DNA of 64,000 nt from Maricaulis virginensis (GCF_027922185.1 NZ_BSFE01000012.1:43768-107767); one strand, 5' to 3'; counted from the stretch's first letter, positions 32,888-42,617 are shown. Notes: generated by a model from the letters alone, not told the origin. Numbers and translations: made by a program.

Positions 32888-35149
32888 TCAGCCCATGCTG
32901 GCCCGCTTTTGCCGTCCGCACAAGTTAACGAGGACGGCGGTGAGGCGGTCGGGGTCGAGGGGTTTGGAGAGGAATTCGTCCATTCCGGCGCCCAGGCACA
33001 GCTTGCGGTCGCTTTCCGAGGCATTGGCGGTAAGTGCGATCAGCGGCAGGGTGAGCCCGGCTTCGCGCGCCTTGCGGGCAACATCCGGTCCGTCGCGCTT
33101 GGGCATGCGCTGATCGAGCAGGGCGGCGTCGAATTCCTGCACCGCCAGCGCCTCGCTGGCGGCCTCGCCATCGGTCACGAGCGTGACGGCAATGCCCAGG
33201 CTTTCCAGGCATTTGCGGGCAATGAGAGCATTGACCGGATCGTCTTCGGCGACCAGCAGGCTGAGTCCGGAGACATCGGGCTGTACGGACGGCCGCCGGG
33301 GTGCTTCGGTGTCCGGCGCGTCCTCCCGGCCCGTCAACCGGTCGATCAGGGTTGCCGGGCGGACCGGTTTGACCAACCAGCCCTCACCCGGGCCGGCCGT
33401 TTCGATGACCGCCGCCTTCTGGTCCGGCGCGACGAGGTGCCAGGTCCGCACGACGCCGGTTTCGGCAGCGGCCGCCGCCCAGACCGGATCGACAAGAAGC
33501 TCCCGGCCATCGGCCTCCGCGGCGAGCATGTCGGGCGAGTCGATTGCCAGCGCGTCGGCGCCGAGCGCCTGCAGCTGGTCGCACAGGCTCGTGCGCAGAA
33601 TGGCATTGGGCGCCGCGACCGCGACCCGATGGCCCGTCAGCGGCTGTGCATCCATCACCGCCTCGACGGGCAGGTCGAAAACGACCCAGAATTTCGCGCC
33701 TTCGCCCAGGCGGCTTTCCAGGCCCATCGTGCTGTCCATCGCCTCAACGAGGCGGCGCACCATGGCGAGACCCAGACCGGCGCCGCCTTCGGCGCCGTCA
33801 CGCTCCGCGGCGCCGCGCTCGAAATGCTCGAACAGGGTCTGCTGATCGGCTTCGGCAATGCCGGGCCCGGTATCGCTGACGGAGAGCGCCAGACGCACCG
33901 CGCCGTCGGCGCCGGGTGTGCCGGTAATATCGACCCGCACACCGCCGGACCGGGTGAATTTCACCGCATTGCCGATCAGGTTGAACAGGATCTGGCGCAG
34001 GCGGGCGGCATCGCCGATGACACGCACCGGTGCACCGGCGGCCTGGACGACCCCGATCTCCAGCCCCTTCTCCCGCGCCCGCGGCGCTGCGAGTTCGACG
34101 GTTTCTCGCACCAGCTCGACCACGTCGACCGGTTCGGGACGCAGATCGAGCTTGCCGGCCTCGAGGCGCGACAGATCGAGAATATCGTCCACCATCGCCA
34201 GCGCATGGTCGGCCGATGTGGCAATCGAGCGGACATAGTCGGCCTGGTCCGGACGCAAGGGTGTGGCTTCCAGCAGGCGGGCGACGCCGAGCGCGCCAGC
34301 CAGCGGCGTACGCAGCTCGTGGGTAACAGCGGCGAAGAAGAGGGATTTGGCGCGCTGGGATGCTTCCAGATCGTCATGCGCCTCGCGCCGGCGGGTGACG
34401 TCACGGCCGACGGAGATGACCCCGCCATCGTCGGGAAGCAGACGCTCGTCCCATTCGATCCAGAGCGGACCGGAGCGCGTGCGCATCAGCATTTCATAGC
34501 GGCGCTGACCGGCGGTCGAGACCGGCGGCGCCACGGAAAACCAACGGCCGACCCAGTCGGTGCGCTCGCCGCCAAACGCCGTGAGAAAGGCGGCATTGAC
34601 GTAGAGCACGCGGCCGCTATGGCCGCGCACCAACATCAGCTCACCTGCCGCATCCAGCGCTGTCAGAAGAACGGCATCAAGGGCGGGCTCGATATGAAGA
34701 CGGCGCGGCCCGGACTCTCTGGCGTGGCCGGCGTGGTCGACGCCTCGGCCGGCGAGATGCGTGACAGGGTCCGTGTCCGGGTCCGGCACGCGATCCGGCG
34801 CCCGGTCCGGGCTTTTATCCGCGTCATGGTGTCCTGTATCACCGCGCGCCGTATCAGGGTGACCCGTGACATCGTGATCCGTGACATCGTGATCCGTGCC
34901 ACCGCACCCGGCATCAGCACGACCGGCATCGCTTCGAACGGCCGCCTGCCGTGCTGCCGGGCCCGTCGGACGGACGATTTCAGCACGCCGGCGCATGGGG
35001 TCAGGCGCAGACGCTCGCGCAGCCCCGGCGCCCGCGCACCGGTCTGCGTCGTCCTGCCTGTCACCCTCGCCCGCGGCGCCGGTGCGGGAGCCGTCCCGCG
35101 GCGCGCCGGACGGGAGCCCGGAGGATCCATCTTTGCCGTCCCGTTTCAT
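32888..35149 (-). CDS. Hybrid sensor histidine kinase/response regulator
   Basis: A 753-aa cytosolic kinase. Residues 1-150 are disordered, Asp/His/Arg-rich, partly from a tandem DNA repeat. A PAS-like domain (about 155-250) is followed by HisKA with FFAAVTHELRTPLAGALG (phospho-His near 270), HATPase with NLIGNAVKFT, DTGPGIAEAD and GLGLAMVRRL, a degenerate receiver lacking the Asp, and a true receiver with AEDDPVNALIARK, phospho-Asp in ALLDQRMPKRDG and KPLD. No membrane segment. No partner regulator adjacent; its signal is unknown. Confidence 0.92.
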   Translation of the reverse strand: MKRDGKDGSSGLPSGAPRDGSRTGAAGEGDRQDDADRCAGAGAARASAPDPMRRRAEIVRPTGPAARQAAVRSDAGRADAGCGGTDHDVTDHDVTGHPDTARGDTGHHDADKSPDRAPDRVPDPDTDPVTHLAGRGVDHAGHARESGPRRLHIEPALDAVLLTALDAAGELMLVRGHSGRVLYVNAAFLTAFGGERTDWVGRWFSVAPPVSTAGQRRYEMLMRTRSGPLWIEWDERLLPDDGGVISVGRDVTRRREAHDDLEASQRAKSLFFAAVTHELRTPLAGALGVARLLEATPLRPDQADYVRSIATSADHALAMVDDILDLSRLEAGKLDLRPEPVDVVELVRETVELAAPRAREKGLEIGVVQAAGAPVRVIGDAARLRQILFNLIGNAVKFTRSGGVRVDITGTPGADGAVRLALSVSDTGPGIAEADQQTLFEHFERGAAERDGAEGGAGLGLAMVRRLVEAMDSTMGLESRLGEGAKFWVVFDLPVEAVMDAQPLTGHRVAVAAPNAILRTSLCDQLQALGADALAIDSPDMLAAEADGRELLVDPVWAAAAAETGVVRTWHLVAPDQKAAVIETAGPGEGWLVKPVRPATLIDRLTGREDAPDTEAPRRPSVQPDVSGLSLLVAEDDPVNALIARKCLESLGIAVTLVTDGEAASEALAVQEFDAALLDQRMPKRDGPDVARKAREAGLTLPLIALTANASESDRKLCLGAGMDEFLSKPLDPDRLTAVLVNLCGRQKRASMG
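34864..34898. repeat. 15-bp tandem repeat inside the kinase N-terminal region
   Basis: CCGTGACATCGTGAT occurs twice in perfect tandem (34864-34893), followed by a partial third unit CCGTG. Being a multiple of three, it encodes repeated Asp-His-Asp-Val-Thr type residues in the disordered N terminus and could change length without breaking the frame. Confidence 0.75.
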
Positions 35150-35385
35150 GCCGTCCTGTCTAGCAGGGGACGGTTAACGAAGCGTCGTGACCGCCCCCGC
35201 CCGCGCACACCGCAAGGCCGGGCGCAGCGCAACACCGGGCGCAACCCGGCAGCGGCAGGAGGTTGCGCCGCGCCGGATCGCGCCCGGGCCTCCGGAGCCC
35301 GGTTTCAGGAGCCGCTCACAGCTCCGCCCTCAGCCTGCCCGCAGATAGACCGGGCGCAGCACAACGGCCTGCATGGCCATGCCGC

Positions 35386-36921
35386 CTACTGCGCGGCGAG
35401 CGCTACACCCGCAGACATCTGCGTCGCCTCGAACAGGCCGCGCCGGCAGGACAGCGCTTCGGCGATATGGATGCGACGCACGCCTTCCTGGCCCTCCAGG
35501 TCGGCAATGGTGCGGGCGACGCGCAAGACGCGATGATAGGAGCGGGCGGTGAGATTGTGCGCTGTGGCCGCCTCGTTGAGCAGGGCCTCGCCCGGCCGGT
35601 CCGGCGTGGCGACATGATCGAGAATGTCCGTTGGCAGATGCGCGTTGAGATAACCGCGTGCCGCCTGGATCTCGCGGGCCCGGGCGACGCGCCGGGCAGC
35701 CTCCGCCGTGCCTTCGGCCGGCGGCGGGAGGGCCAGATCGGCGGGCGTGACCGCGGGAACATGGATCTGCAGATCGATCCGGTCGAGCATCGGACCGGAG
35801 ATGCGTGCCTGATAATCGCGCGCGCAGCGCGGACCGCGGCGGCAACCGGTACCGCCATCCCCGCCACCGCCGCAACGACAGGGATTCATGGCAGCAACCA
35901 GTTGAAAACGCGCCGGGTAGACGATGTGGGCATTGGCCCGGGCGACGGTGATCGAGCCGGTTTCCAGGGGCTGGCGCAGGCTGTCGAGCACCTGGGGATG
36001 GAATTCCGGCAACTCGTCGAGAAACAGCACGCCGCGATGGGCGAGCGAAGCCTCGCCCGGCCGGGCGCGCATGCCCCCGCCGACCATCGCCGCCATCGAA
36101 GCGGAGTGATGCGGCGAGCGGAAGGGCCGTGTCCGTGTCAGCCGCCCGCGCTCGAGCAGGCCGGCGACCGAGTGGATCATCGAGACGTCGAGCAGTTCCT
36201 CCGGTGCCAGGGCGGGCAGAAGGCCCGGCAGGCGCTCGGCCATCATCGACTTGCCCGATCCCGGCGGCCCGACCATGAGGAGATTGTGATGTCCGGCCGC
36301 AGCGATCTCCAGCGCACGCTTGGCCGCTTCCTGGCCGCGGACCTGGGCGAGGTCTGGACCCGTGCCGGTATCGAGCAATTCACCTGGCACCGGGCGGGCG
36401 AGCACCTGGGTGCCCTTGAAGTGATTGATCAGCTGGATCAGCGTCGCGGGCGCGAGAATGGCCAGGTCACCCCCGGCCCAGGCCGCTTCGGCACCGCACG
36501 CCTCCGGACAGATCAGCGACAGGCCGGCCGCATTGGCGGCCACCGCAGCGGGCAGCGCACCCGGCGCCGAGCGGATGCGCGCATCGGCCCCCAGCTCGCC
36601 GAACACCAGGTGTCCTTCGACGGCATCCTTGGGCAGTATGCCCATTTCCGCGAGCACGCTGACGGCGATCGGCAGGTCAAAATGCGCACCCTCCTTGGGG
36701 CGGTCGGCCGGCGCGAGATTGACGATCAGCCGCTTGGACGGCAGCGACAGCCCCAGCGCCGCAAAAGCCGCACGTACCCGCTCCCGGCTTTCCGTGACCG
36801 CCTTGTCGCCCAGACCGACGACGGAAAAGATCGGCTGCTGGCCGCCTGCTACCTGGACTTGTACGTCAACCAGGCCCGCCTCGGCCCCGTCGAACGCCAC
36901 CGATGTCGTTCGAGCCGCCAT
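35386..36921 (-). CDS. comM: YifB/ComM-family Mg-chelatase-like ATPase
   Basis: A 511-aa AAA+ protein. The N-terminal Lon-like/ChlI domain starts MAARTTSVAFDGAEAGLVDVQ and includes VVGLGDKAVTESRERVRAA. Walker A is GPPGSGKSMMAERLPG near residue 220; Walker B follows in VLFLDELPEF. A Cys cluster near 345 (CRCGGGG, then TGCRRGPRC) fits the family zinc site. ComM is a DNA branch-migration helicase in natural transformation; the broader family is ubiquitous. AGGGAG precedes the ATG by about 6 nt. Confidence 0.94.
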   Translation of the reverse strand: MAARTTSVAFDGAEAGLVDVQVQVAGGQQPIFSVVGLGDKAVTESRERVRAAFAALGLSLPSKRLIVNLAPADRPKEGAHFDLPIAVSVLAEMGILPKDAVEGHLVFGELGADARIRSAPGALPAAVAANAAGLSLICPEACGAEAAWAGGDLAILAPATLIQLINHFKGTQVLARPVPGELLDTGTGPDLAQVRGQEAAKRALEIAAAGHHNLLMVGPPGSGKSMMAERLPGLLPALAPEELLDVSMIHSVAGLLERGRLTRTRPFRSPHHSASMAAMVGGGMRARPGEASLAHRGVLFLDELPEFHPQVLDSLRQPLETGSITVARANAHIVYPARFQLVAAMNPCRCGGGGDGGTGCRRGPRCARDYQARISGPMLDRIDLQIHVPAVTPADLALPPPAEGTAEAARRVARAREIQAARGYLNAHLPTDILDHVATPDRPGEALLNEAATAHNLTARSYHRVLRVARTIADLEGQEGVRRIHIAEALSCRRGLFEATQMSAGVALAAQ

Positions 36922-37126
36922 GATTTCTCCCTGACGTACCGGGAAATTGAATCGCTGAGCAGCCGCATGCGTCGCAGAATGCCGCTCACCGTGCCTTTCT
37001 GCCACAGTCGCCCAGCGACCGCCCTAAAGGCCCATCATGACAAGGTTTTCCACAGACCCTGTCCACACCCGGATCAAAACAGGAACACAGAGTGAACGAA
37101 GAATCAGAACACGTCAAGCGTGTATT

Positions 37127-38074
37127 CTAGGCGGCCAGCCGGTTCTCGACGCAATCCCAGAAAATGGCGCAGGTATCGATGCCGGAGAAGCGCTTGAGCT
37201 CCTGCACGCCGGTCGGCGAGGTGACGTTTATTTCCGTCATCCGGCCGCCGATCACATCGATCCCGACCAGCACCAGGTCCCGCTCGCGCAGGACCGGGCC
37301 GATCACGTCGCAGATGGCGCGATCGGCATCATCGAGCTCGGAAGCCTCGGCCACACCGCCGACATGCATGTTCGAGCGGGTCTCGCCCTTCTGCGGTACG
37401 CGATTGATCGCGCCCACAGGCTCGCCATCGACAAGGAGAACGCGCTTGTCGCCCTTCTCGACCGCCGGCAGGAAGGCCTGGGCGACGACCGGTTCACGCG
37501 ACTGGGCAAAGAACATTTCCAGCAGCGAGGAGAAATTGCCGTCGCCGGGGCGCAGCCGGAACACGCCGGCGCCGCCATTGCCGTAGAGCGGCTTGATGAT
37601 GATGTCGGAATGGGTGTCGCGGAAAGCCCGCAACGCACCGGTATCGCGCGAGATCAGCGTCGGCGGGATCAGATCCGGGAACATCAGCGGCAGGATCTTT
37701 TCCGGGCTCGAACGCACCCAGGCCGGGTCGTTCAGCACGAGGGTCCGGCCCTTGAGGAATTCCAGGATGTGCGCGGCGGTCTGGTAGGCCATGTCAAAGG
37801 GCGGGTCCTGGCGCATCAGGACGACATCGACATCCTCGGCCAGGTCCAGCATGACCGGTTCGCCGAGATCGGCATGATTGCCCTGCTGGTGCCGCACGGT
37901 CACGGGACGCGCCCGCGCCAGCACACGGCCCTGCAGCCAGACCAGCTGGTCGGGATGATAGACGAAGAGCTCGGCGCCGCGGGCCTGGGCCTCTTCCATC
38001 AGGGCGAAAGTGGTGTCTGCATCCACATTCACCGTCTCGATCGGGTCCATCTGGACCGCAACGCGCATGGTCAT
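37127..38074 (-). CDS. gshB: Glutathione synthase
   Basis: GshB (315 aa) joins gamma-glutamylcysteine and glycine. Landmarks: MRVAVQMDPIETVNVDADTT at the N terminus, MRQDPPFDMAY near residue 85, the ATP-grasp loop KPLYGNGGAGVFR near 155, and MTEINVTSPTGVQEL near 285. I start at ATG 38074, which shares one base with the upstream TGA (TGATG) and has GGAG 8 nt before it. The gene is coupled to the BON-domain lipoprotein. Confidence 0.95.
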   Translation of the reverse strand: MTMRVAVQMDPIETVNVDADTTFALMEEAQARGAELFVYHPDQLVWLQGRVLARARPVTVRHQQGNHADLGEPVMLDLAEDVDVVLMRQDPPFDMAYQTAAHILEFLKGRTLVLNDPAWVRSSPEKILPLMFPDLIPPTLISRDTGALRAFRDTHSDIIIKPLYGNGGAGVFRLRPGDGNFSSLLEMFFAQSREPVVAQAFLPAVEKGDKRVLLVDGEPVGAINRVPQKGETRSNMHVGGVAEASELDDADRAICDVIGPVLRERDLVLVGIDVIGGRMTEINVTSPTGVQELKRFSGIDTCAIFWDCVENRLAA

Positions 38075-38733
38075 CAACGTGTCTCCGGGGCGCCCAGCAA
38101 TTGCGGACCGGAGTTAGGGGTTTGCGCCGCCGGATCAAGGGCCGGGCGGGCTTCCCCCTCACACACTTCCGCGCGGCGCTCACCGCGGGCGGGCAGATCG
38201 GTGGGCACACCATCGATGCGCACATAGGTGATCACTTCTTCCACACCCTCGACCAGCGAGGCATGGCCGGAGGCGCGCTCGAGCTCGGCCCGGTTGCGGG
38301 CAACGCCGAGCAGGTAGACATGGCCGTCGCGGGTCTCGACATTGAAATTGATCGAGCGGACGTTCCGGTCGGCCGCGAGACGCGCATTGACCCGCGCCGT
38401 GATCTGGCCGTCGCGGACCCGGTTGCGGAAACCGTCTCCCGGACCGATCTCCAGCTCGTTGGCGACATTGCGCACGGCCACCGACGACCAGGCCAGGCAT
38501 TCCGCCATGCGGCGGTCGGCCTCGCGCGGCACGGCGCCGGTCAGAAGGGCAATCCCCTCTGTGACTTCCACATCGACCCCGTCGAGCGCATAGCCCTCGG
38601 TGCGCAGCATCGCGGCCTTGATCGAGACGGACGCGTTCGTGTCGTCCAGCTGGCGGCCGATCGAGCGCTCCTCCTGCACCGTTGAACAGGCGGTCAACAG
38701 GGCGAGGGCAGGCAGGGCCAGAATGCGGAACAT
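38074..38733 (-). CDS. BON-domain outer-membrane lipoprotein (OsmY/YraP-like)
   Basis: A 219-aa lipoprotein with signal MFRILALPALALLTAC (lipobox Cys16). Two BON domains follow, first around VSIKAAMLRTEGYALDGVDVEVTEG and second around RVNARLAADRNVRSINFNVETRDGHVYLLG, as in YraP/DolP. DolP supports outer-membrane integrity and binds anionic phospholipids. The nearby YraN and RsmI genes also belong to the rsmI-yraN-yraP neighbourhood known in proteobacteria. The C-terminal tail is low-complexity. Confidence 0.9.
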   Translation of the reverse strand: MFRILALPALALLTACSTVQEERSIGRQLDDTNASVSIKAAMLRTEGYALDGVDVEVTEGIALLTGAVPREADRRMAECLAWSSVAVRNVANELEIGPGDGFRNRVRDGQITARVNARLAADRNVRSINFNVETRDGHVYLLGVARNRAELERASGHASLVEGVEEVITYVRIDGVPTDLPARGERRAEVCEGEARPALDPAAQTPNSGPQLLGAPETR

Positions 38734-38838
38734 GGGGACGCTCTCCAGTCGAATCGTGCGGTTCACTCTACGCGATGGGACGCGCAAGACCACGTCCCGG
38801 TTCCCGGCCCGGCTGCACGCCGTTGCCGCCGATCGGAT

Positions 38839-39225
38839 TCAGATCAGGCTGACCGCGCCATCGCCGGGGACCCAGGCGGCGCGATGATGCACCGGAAGCC
38901 GGCCCGGCGCGACCAGAAACAGATCATAGCGCACAAACAGCCGCCGGAAGCGGGCATCGTGCCGGGCAAGCCAGAGGCTGGCTGCCCGTTCGATGCGCTG
39001 GCGCTGGCGCGGACCGACGGAGTCGCGCGCCTCGGCGACAGACGGACGCAGCTTGACCTCGATGAAGGCGATGTATTCGCCGCGACAGGCAACGAGATCG
39101 ATCTCGCCGGCCGGCGTACGGGCGCGGCGGTCGAGCAGGCGATAGCCCTTGGCCGCCAGCCAGGCCATGGCCAGCCATTCGGCCCAGCGGCCGCGCGCTT
39201 CCGCTGCCTGCCGGGCCCGGCTCAC
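38839..39225 (-). CDS. YraN family protein (UPF0102)
   Basis: A 128-aa protein of the restriction-endonuclease-like YraN family. The nuclease-type core GEIDLVACRGEYIAFIEVKLR (Asp and Glu-x-Lys) lies near residues 40-60. Function is not settled; it is conserved beside rsmI. The start is GTG, overlapping the rsmI stop as GTGA. Confidence 0.92.
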   Translation of the reverse strand: MSRARQAAEARGRWAEWLAMAWLAAKGYRLLDRRARTPAGEIDLVACRGEYIAFIEVKLRPSVAEARDSVGPRQRQRIERAASLWLARHDARFRRLFVRYDLFLVAPGRLPVHHRAAWVPGDGAVSLI

Positions 39226-40127
39226 CCCTTGTCCCGCAGCGCCAGGGCGCGGGCATAGACGTCGCGCCTGGCCCAGCCGGATTGGGCGGCGATCTCGGCC
39301 GCGGCATCCTTGACCCGCATCTCCGCGAGCACGCGTTTCAGCGCCGCATCGATGCGCGCCTCGTCCCAGCCGGTCTCGCTGGGCGGGCCGATCACGATCA
39401 CCACCTCGCCGCGCGGCGGCCCGGCCTCGGCATAGTGTTCGGCCAGTCCGGCAAGCGTGCCGCGACGCGCCTCCTCGTGCAGTTTGGTCAGCTCGCGGCA
39501 GACGGCGGCAGGCCGGTCACCCAGCACCTTCGCCATGCTCGCGAGAGAGGCCGGCAGACGCGATGCGCCTTCATAGACAACCAGACTGCCCGGCGACCGG
39601 CCCATTTCCGCCAGCCAGGTCTCGCGGGCTCCGGTCTTGGGCGGCGGAAAACCGGCAAAGGTGAAACAGTCGGTCGGCAGGCCGGCAATCGCCAGCGCCG
39701 CCAGAACCGCGGACGCGCCGGGGATCGCGATCACTTTGTGGCCGGCCGCAATGACCTCGCGCGCCAGCTTGAAACCCGGATCGGAAACGAGGGGCGTGCC
39801 CGCATCGGAGACCAGCGCGATCCGCTTGCCCGCTTCCAGCGCCGCCAGGATGTGCGGCCGGACCTTCTCGCCATTGTGGTCGTGATAGGGCTGCAGTTCG
39901 GCCCGGATCCCGTAGGCATCGAGCAGGCGGCGGGAGACACGGGTATCCTCGGCCAGAACCGTATCGGCGGCGGCAAGCACGTCGAGCGCACGCAGGGTGA
40001 TGTCACGCAGATTCCCGATCGGGGTGGAAACCAGGTAGAGACCCGGCTCCAGTGCTTGCCCCTTTCCACCCGGCCAGATAGCTTCGCGAGAAATTTCACC
40101 GGGTAGTCCGCTCATGCCGTCCGTCAT
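39222..40127 (-). CDS. rsmI: 16S rRNA (cytidine-2'-O)-methyltransferase RsmI
   Basis: RsmI (301 aa) methylates the 2'-OH of C1402 in 16S rRNA. The signature STPIGNLRDITLRAL is near residues 33-47, DTRVSRRLLDAYGI near 60, and LVSDAGTPLVSDPG near 103-116. Two starts are possible, at 40127 and 40115; the former overlaps the divergent lipoprotein gene's alternative start at 40114, so the true starts of the pair need checking. Confidence 0.95.
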   Translation of the reverse strand: MTDGMSGLPGEISREAIWPGGKGQALEPGLYLVSTPIGNLRDITLRALDVLAAADTVLAEDTRVSRRLLDAYGIRAELQPYHDHNGEKVRPHILAALEAGKRIALVSDAGTPLVSDPGFKLAREVIAAGHKVIAIPGASAVLAALAIAGLPTDCFTFAGFPPPKTGARETWLAEMGRSPGSLVVYEGASRLPASLASMAKVLGDRPAAVCRELTKLHEEARRGTLAGLAEHYAEAGPPRGEVVIVIGPPSETGWDEARIDAALKRVLAEMRVKDAAAEIAAQSGWARRDVYARALALRDKG

Positions 40128-40158
40128 TCTTTCGCGTTTTCATTCCTGTCTTGCCAGC

Positions 40159-41457
40159 ATGACACAAAGCGCGGGCTTGCGCGCCTTCGCTGTCATCGGT
40201 CTTGTCGGCATCGCCGTAGCAGCCTGCAGCACCACGCCGCCGCCCCCGCCGCCGGTGCAGCAGCCACCCGTTACCCGGCCGGAACCGGAGCCCACGCCGG
40301 AGCCTGAACCCGAGCCGGAAGTGCGCACCGGGCTCATTCCGCCGCACATGGCCGATCGCGACCTCGTCCGCGTCGCTGTCCTGCTGCCCTTCTCGGCCGA
40401 GAATGCCGGCGCCCGCGCGGAAGCCCTGCGCCTGCTGCGCGCCGCCGAACTGGCCCTGTTCGAGCGCGGCAGCGGCAATCTCCTGATGATCCCCAAGGAC
40501 ACACAGGGCACGCCCGAGGGCGCACGCGCCGCTGCCATGGCGGCCGCCGGCGACGGTGCCGACATGATTATCGGTCCGCTGTTCGGCCCCGCGGTGTCCG
40601 GTGCCGCCTCGATTGCGCGCCAGGCCGATATTCCGGTGATCGCCTTCACTACGGACACGACGGTGGCAGGCGACGGCGTCTATCTGATGAGCTTCCCGCC
40701 GGAGATCGAGGTCGAACGGATTGTGGAATACGCCGCCCGCCAGGGTGTCGAGCGCTTTGCCTATCTGGGCCCGCAGGACCGTTATGGCATGGCGGTCTAT
40801 GATGCCCTGCAGAACAGTGCCGGGCTGAATGGCGGCTATGTCGCCGCAGATTCCTTCTATACCGGCGATGTCGAAGCCATGGCGCGCGCGTCGGCGCGCC
40901 TGGCCAGCGGTGTCTTCGAACCGCTCACCCCGGAAGACGCGCTCGAGCTGCAGCGCCAGGAATGGGTGCCGGATCCCGATGCCGCTTTCCAGGCCGTGAT
41001 CCTGCCCGAGGGCAGCACCCGCTTGCGCGCTCTGGGCCCGCTGCTGGTCTCGCAGAATGTCGATCCGCTGGTCGTTCGCTTCCTGGGCACCGGCCTGTGG
41101 AACGATCCGGAATTGCTGCGCGAACCGGCGCTGCATGGCGGCTGGTTTGCCGGCCCCGACCAGGCTGCCCGCGAACGCTTCGAAACGGCCTATCGCGAAG
41201 CCTATGACAGTCCGCCCTCGCGCATCGCCAGCCTGGCCTATGATGCGATGGCCCTTGCCGCACACCTCGATGGCGGCGAGCGCGGCTTCTCGCGTGCGGC
41301 GATCGAGGAAGAGCAGGGCTTCATGGGGGCGGACGGCCTGTTCCGCTTCCGCTCTGACGGGATGATCGAGCGCGGTCTGGCGATCTTCGAGATCCGCCCG
41401 CGCGGCCTGCGCGAGATCGAACCCGCCCCGCTGAGCTTCGAACCGCCGGCCTTCTAG
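40159..41457 (+). CDS. Penicillin-binding protein activator-like periplasmic lipoprotein (LpoA-type)
   Basis: A 432-aa lipoprotein. From MTQSAGLRAFAV the signal peptide ends in VAAC. A Pro/Glu-rich linker (PEPEPTPEPEPEPE) leads to a type I periplasmic-binding fold (VRVAVLLPFSAENAGARAEA, DMIIGPLFGPAVSG). This matches the LpoA/YraM C-terminal domain that stimulates PBP1A in peptidoglycan synthesis, consistent with rsmI and YraN next door. A start 45 nt upstream (40114) is possible but gives a poor signal peptide. Its stop overlaps the hemW stop within CTAG. Confidence 0.86.
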   Translation: MTQSAGLRAFAVIGLVGIAVAACSTTPPPPPPVQQPPVTRPEPEPTPEPEPEPEVRTGLIPPHMADRDLVRVAVLLPFSAENAGARAEALRLLRAAELALFERGSGNLLMIPKDTQGTPEGARAAAMAAAGDGADMIIGPLFGPAVSGAASIARQADIPVIAFTTDTTVAGDGVYLMSFPPEIEVERIVEYAARQGVERFAYLGPQDRYGMAVYDALQNSAGLNGGYVAADSFYTGDVEAMARASARLASGVFEPLTPEDALELQRQEWVPDPDAAFQAVILPEGSTRLRALGPLLVSQNVDPLVVRFLGTGLWNDPELLREPALHGGWFAGPDQAARERFETAYREAYDSPPSRIASLAYDAMALAAHLDGGERGFSRAAIEEEQGFMGADGLFRFRSDGMIERGLAIFEIRPRGLREIEPAPLSFEPPAF

Positions 41458-42617
41458 GGTACGAGTTCGCCGGAAACCCCGTCGGCCAGAAGACGGCCGG
41501 CGGCGGTCAGGCGTATCCGCGAGCCGGCCTGATCCACCATGCCCTGGCGCATCATGCGCGCCAGACCGTCAGGGTCGATCCCGCTGCCGGTAGTGGCGTG
41601 CAGATGATCGATGTCCAGCCCGTCCGCCAGGCGCATCCCCATCAGGATGCGTTCGGCGATCTCGTCCGCGACGCCAAGCGCCTCCTCGCTCGCAATGCCG
41701 GTACCGGTCTCTGTGACGCGGCGGATGTAGTCGGCCGGCCGCCGGGCGGCCTCTGTCGCCGCACGTCCGCCAGCGCTCGCGCGCCCGATGCGGCCATGGG
41801 CCCCCGGGCCGATACCGATCCAGTCGCCGCCCTCCCAGTAGAGCCGGTTGTGGACCGACTCGTCGGCGCGGCCGCGGGCGTGGTTGGAGATTTCATAGCC
41901 CTCGAACCCGGCCGCCGCGCACAGGCTTTCGGTCAGCTCGTAAAGGTCGGCGGCAAAATCCGGCGGCGCGTCCAGCTGTTCGCCGCGGCCGGCGCGCTTT
42001 CCGAAGGCCGTACCCGGCTCGATGGTCAGCTGGTAGGGCGAGATATGCCCGACACCGCTGGCCAGCGCCTCGCCGAGCTCGGCTGCCCAGTCATCCGCCG
42101 TCTGACCGGCGCGGGCATAGATCATGTCGAGCGAGACGCGGGCGAAATCACGCTGGGCCGCGTCGATCGCCCGGCGCGCCAGTGAAGCGTCATGATCGCG
42201 GCCGAGCGAGACCAGTGCCTGGTCGTCAAAGCTCTGCACGCCCAGCGACAGCCGGTTGATACCCGCCGCGGCCATGCCGGCAAATCCGTCGATATCCTTG
42301 GGATTGGCTTCCAGCCCGATTTCCGCGCCGCCGGCGAAGCCCCACAGACGCCCGGCCTCACCGATCACGGCGGCGAGCTGCTGCGGGGTCATCAGGGATG
42401 GCGTGCCGCCGCCGAAGTGCAGGCTGGCGAGCGGCCGGGCACCGGTGCGGGCGCGCCAGTGCGCCATATCGGCCAGCATGGCGGCCAGAAGCGCCTCGTC
42501 ATCGCCCTTCGGCCGGTAGACGTTGAAGTCGCAATAGGGACAGATACGGGCACAATAGGGCCAGTGCACATACAGCCCCAGCGCATTGCCGGGGCCGGAG
42601 GCCGGCCCGTCGCTCAC
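41454..42617 (-). CDS. hemW: Radical SAM heme chaperone HemW
   Basis: A 387-aa radical-SAM protein formerly annotated as coproporphyrinogen III oxidase. The CxxxCxxC-type motif reads YCARICPYCDFN near residues 21-32, with the HFGGGTPS motif near 67. The extra cysteine after CxxC used by true HemN is lacking, which favours HemW, a heme-inserting chaperone. The start is GTG, overlapping the rdgB stop as GTGA. Confidence 0.93.
   Translation of the reverse strand: MSDGPASGPGNALGLYVHWPYCARICPYCDFNVYRPKGDDEALLAAMLADMAHWRARTGARPLASLHFGGGTPSLMTPQQLAAVIGEAGRLWGFAGGAEIGLEANPKDIDGFAGMAAAGINRLSLGVQSFDDQALVSLGRDHDASLARRAIDAAQRDFARVSLDMIYARAGQTADDWAAELGEALASGVGHISPYQLTIEPGTAFGKRAGRGEQLDAPPDFAADLYELTESLCAAAGFEGYEISNHARGRADESVHNRLYWEGGDWIGIGPGAHGRIGRASAGGRAATEAARRPADYIRRVTETGTGIASEEALGVADEIAERILMGMRLADGLDIDHLHATTGSGIDPDGLARMMRQGMVDQAGSRIRLTAAGRLLADGVSGELVP

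Noticed and set aside
35150..35385. GC-rich gap between kinase and comM with ACCGGGCGCA repeats
   Set aside because: The repeats are short and imperfect; the CCGGGC hairpin near 35290 lacks a T tail. Nothing firm to annotate.
37046..37067. Two DnaA-box-like sequences (TTTTCCACA and CTGTCCACA)
   Set aside because: One and two mismatches to TTATCCACA, no AT-rich unwinding region or further boxes; likely chance.
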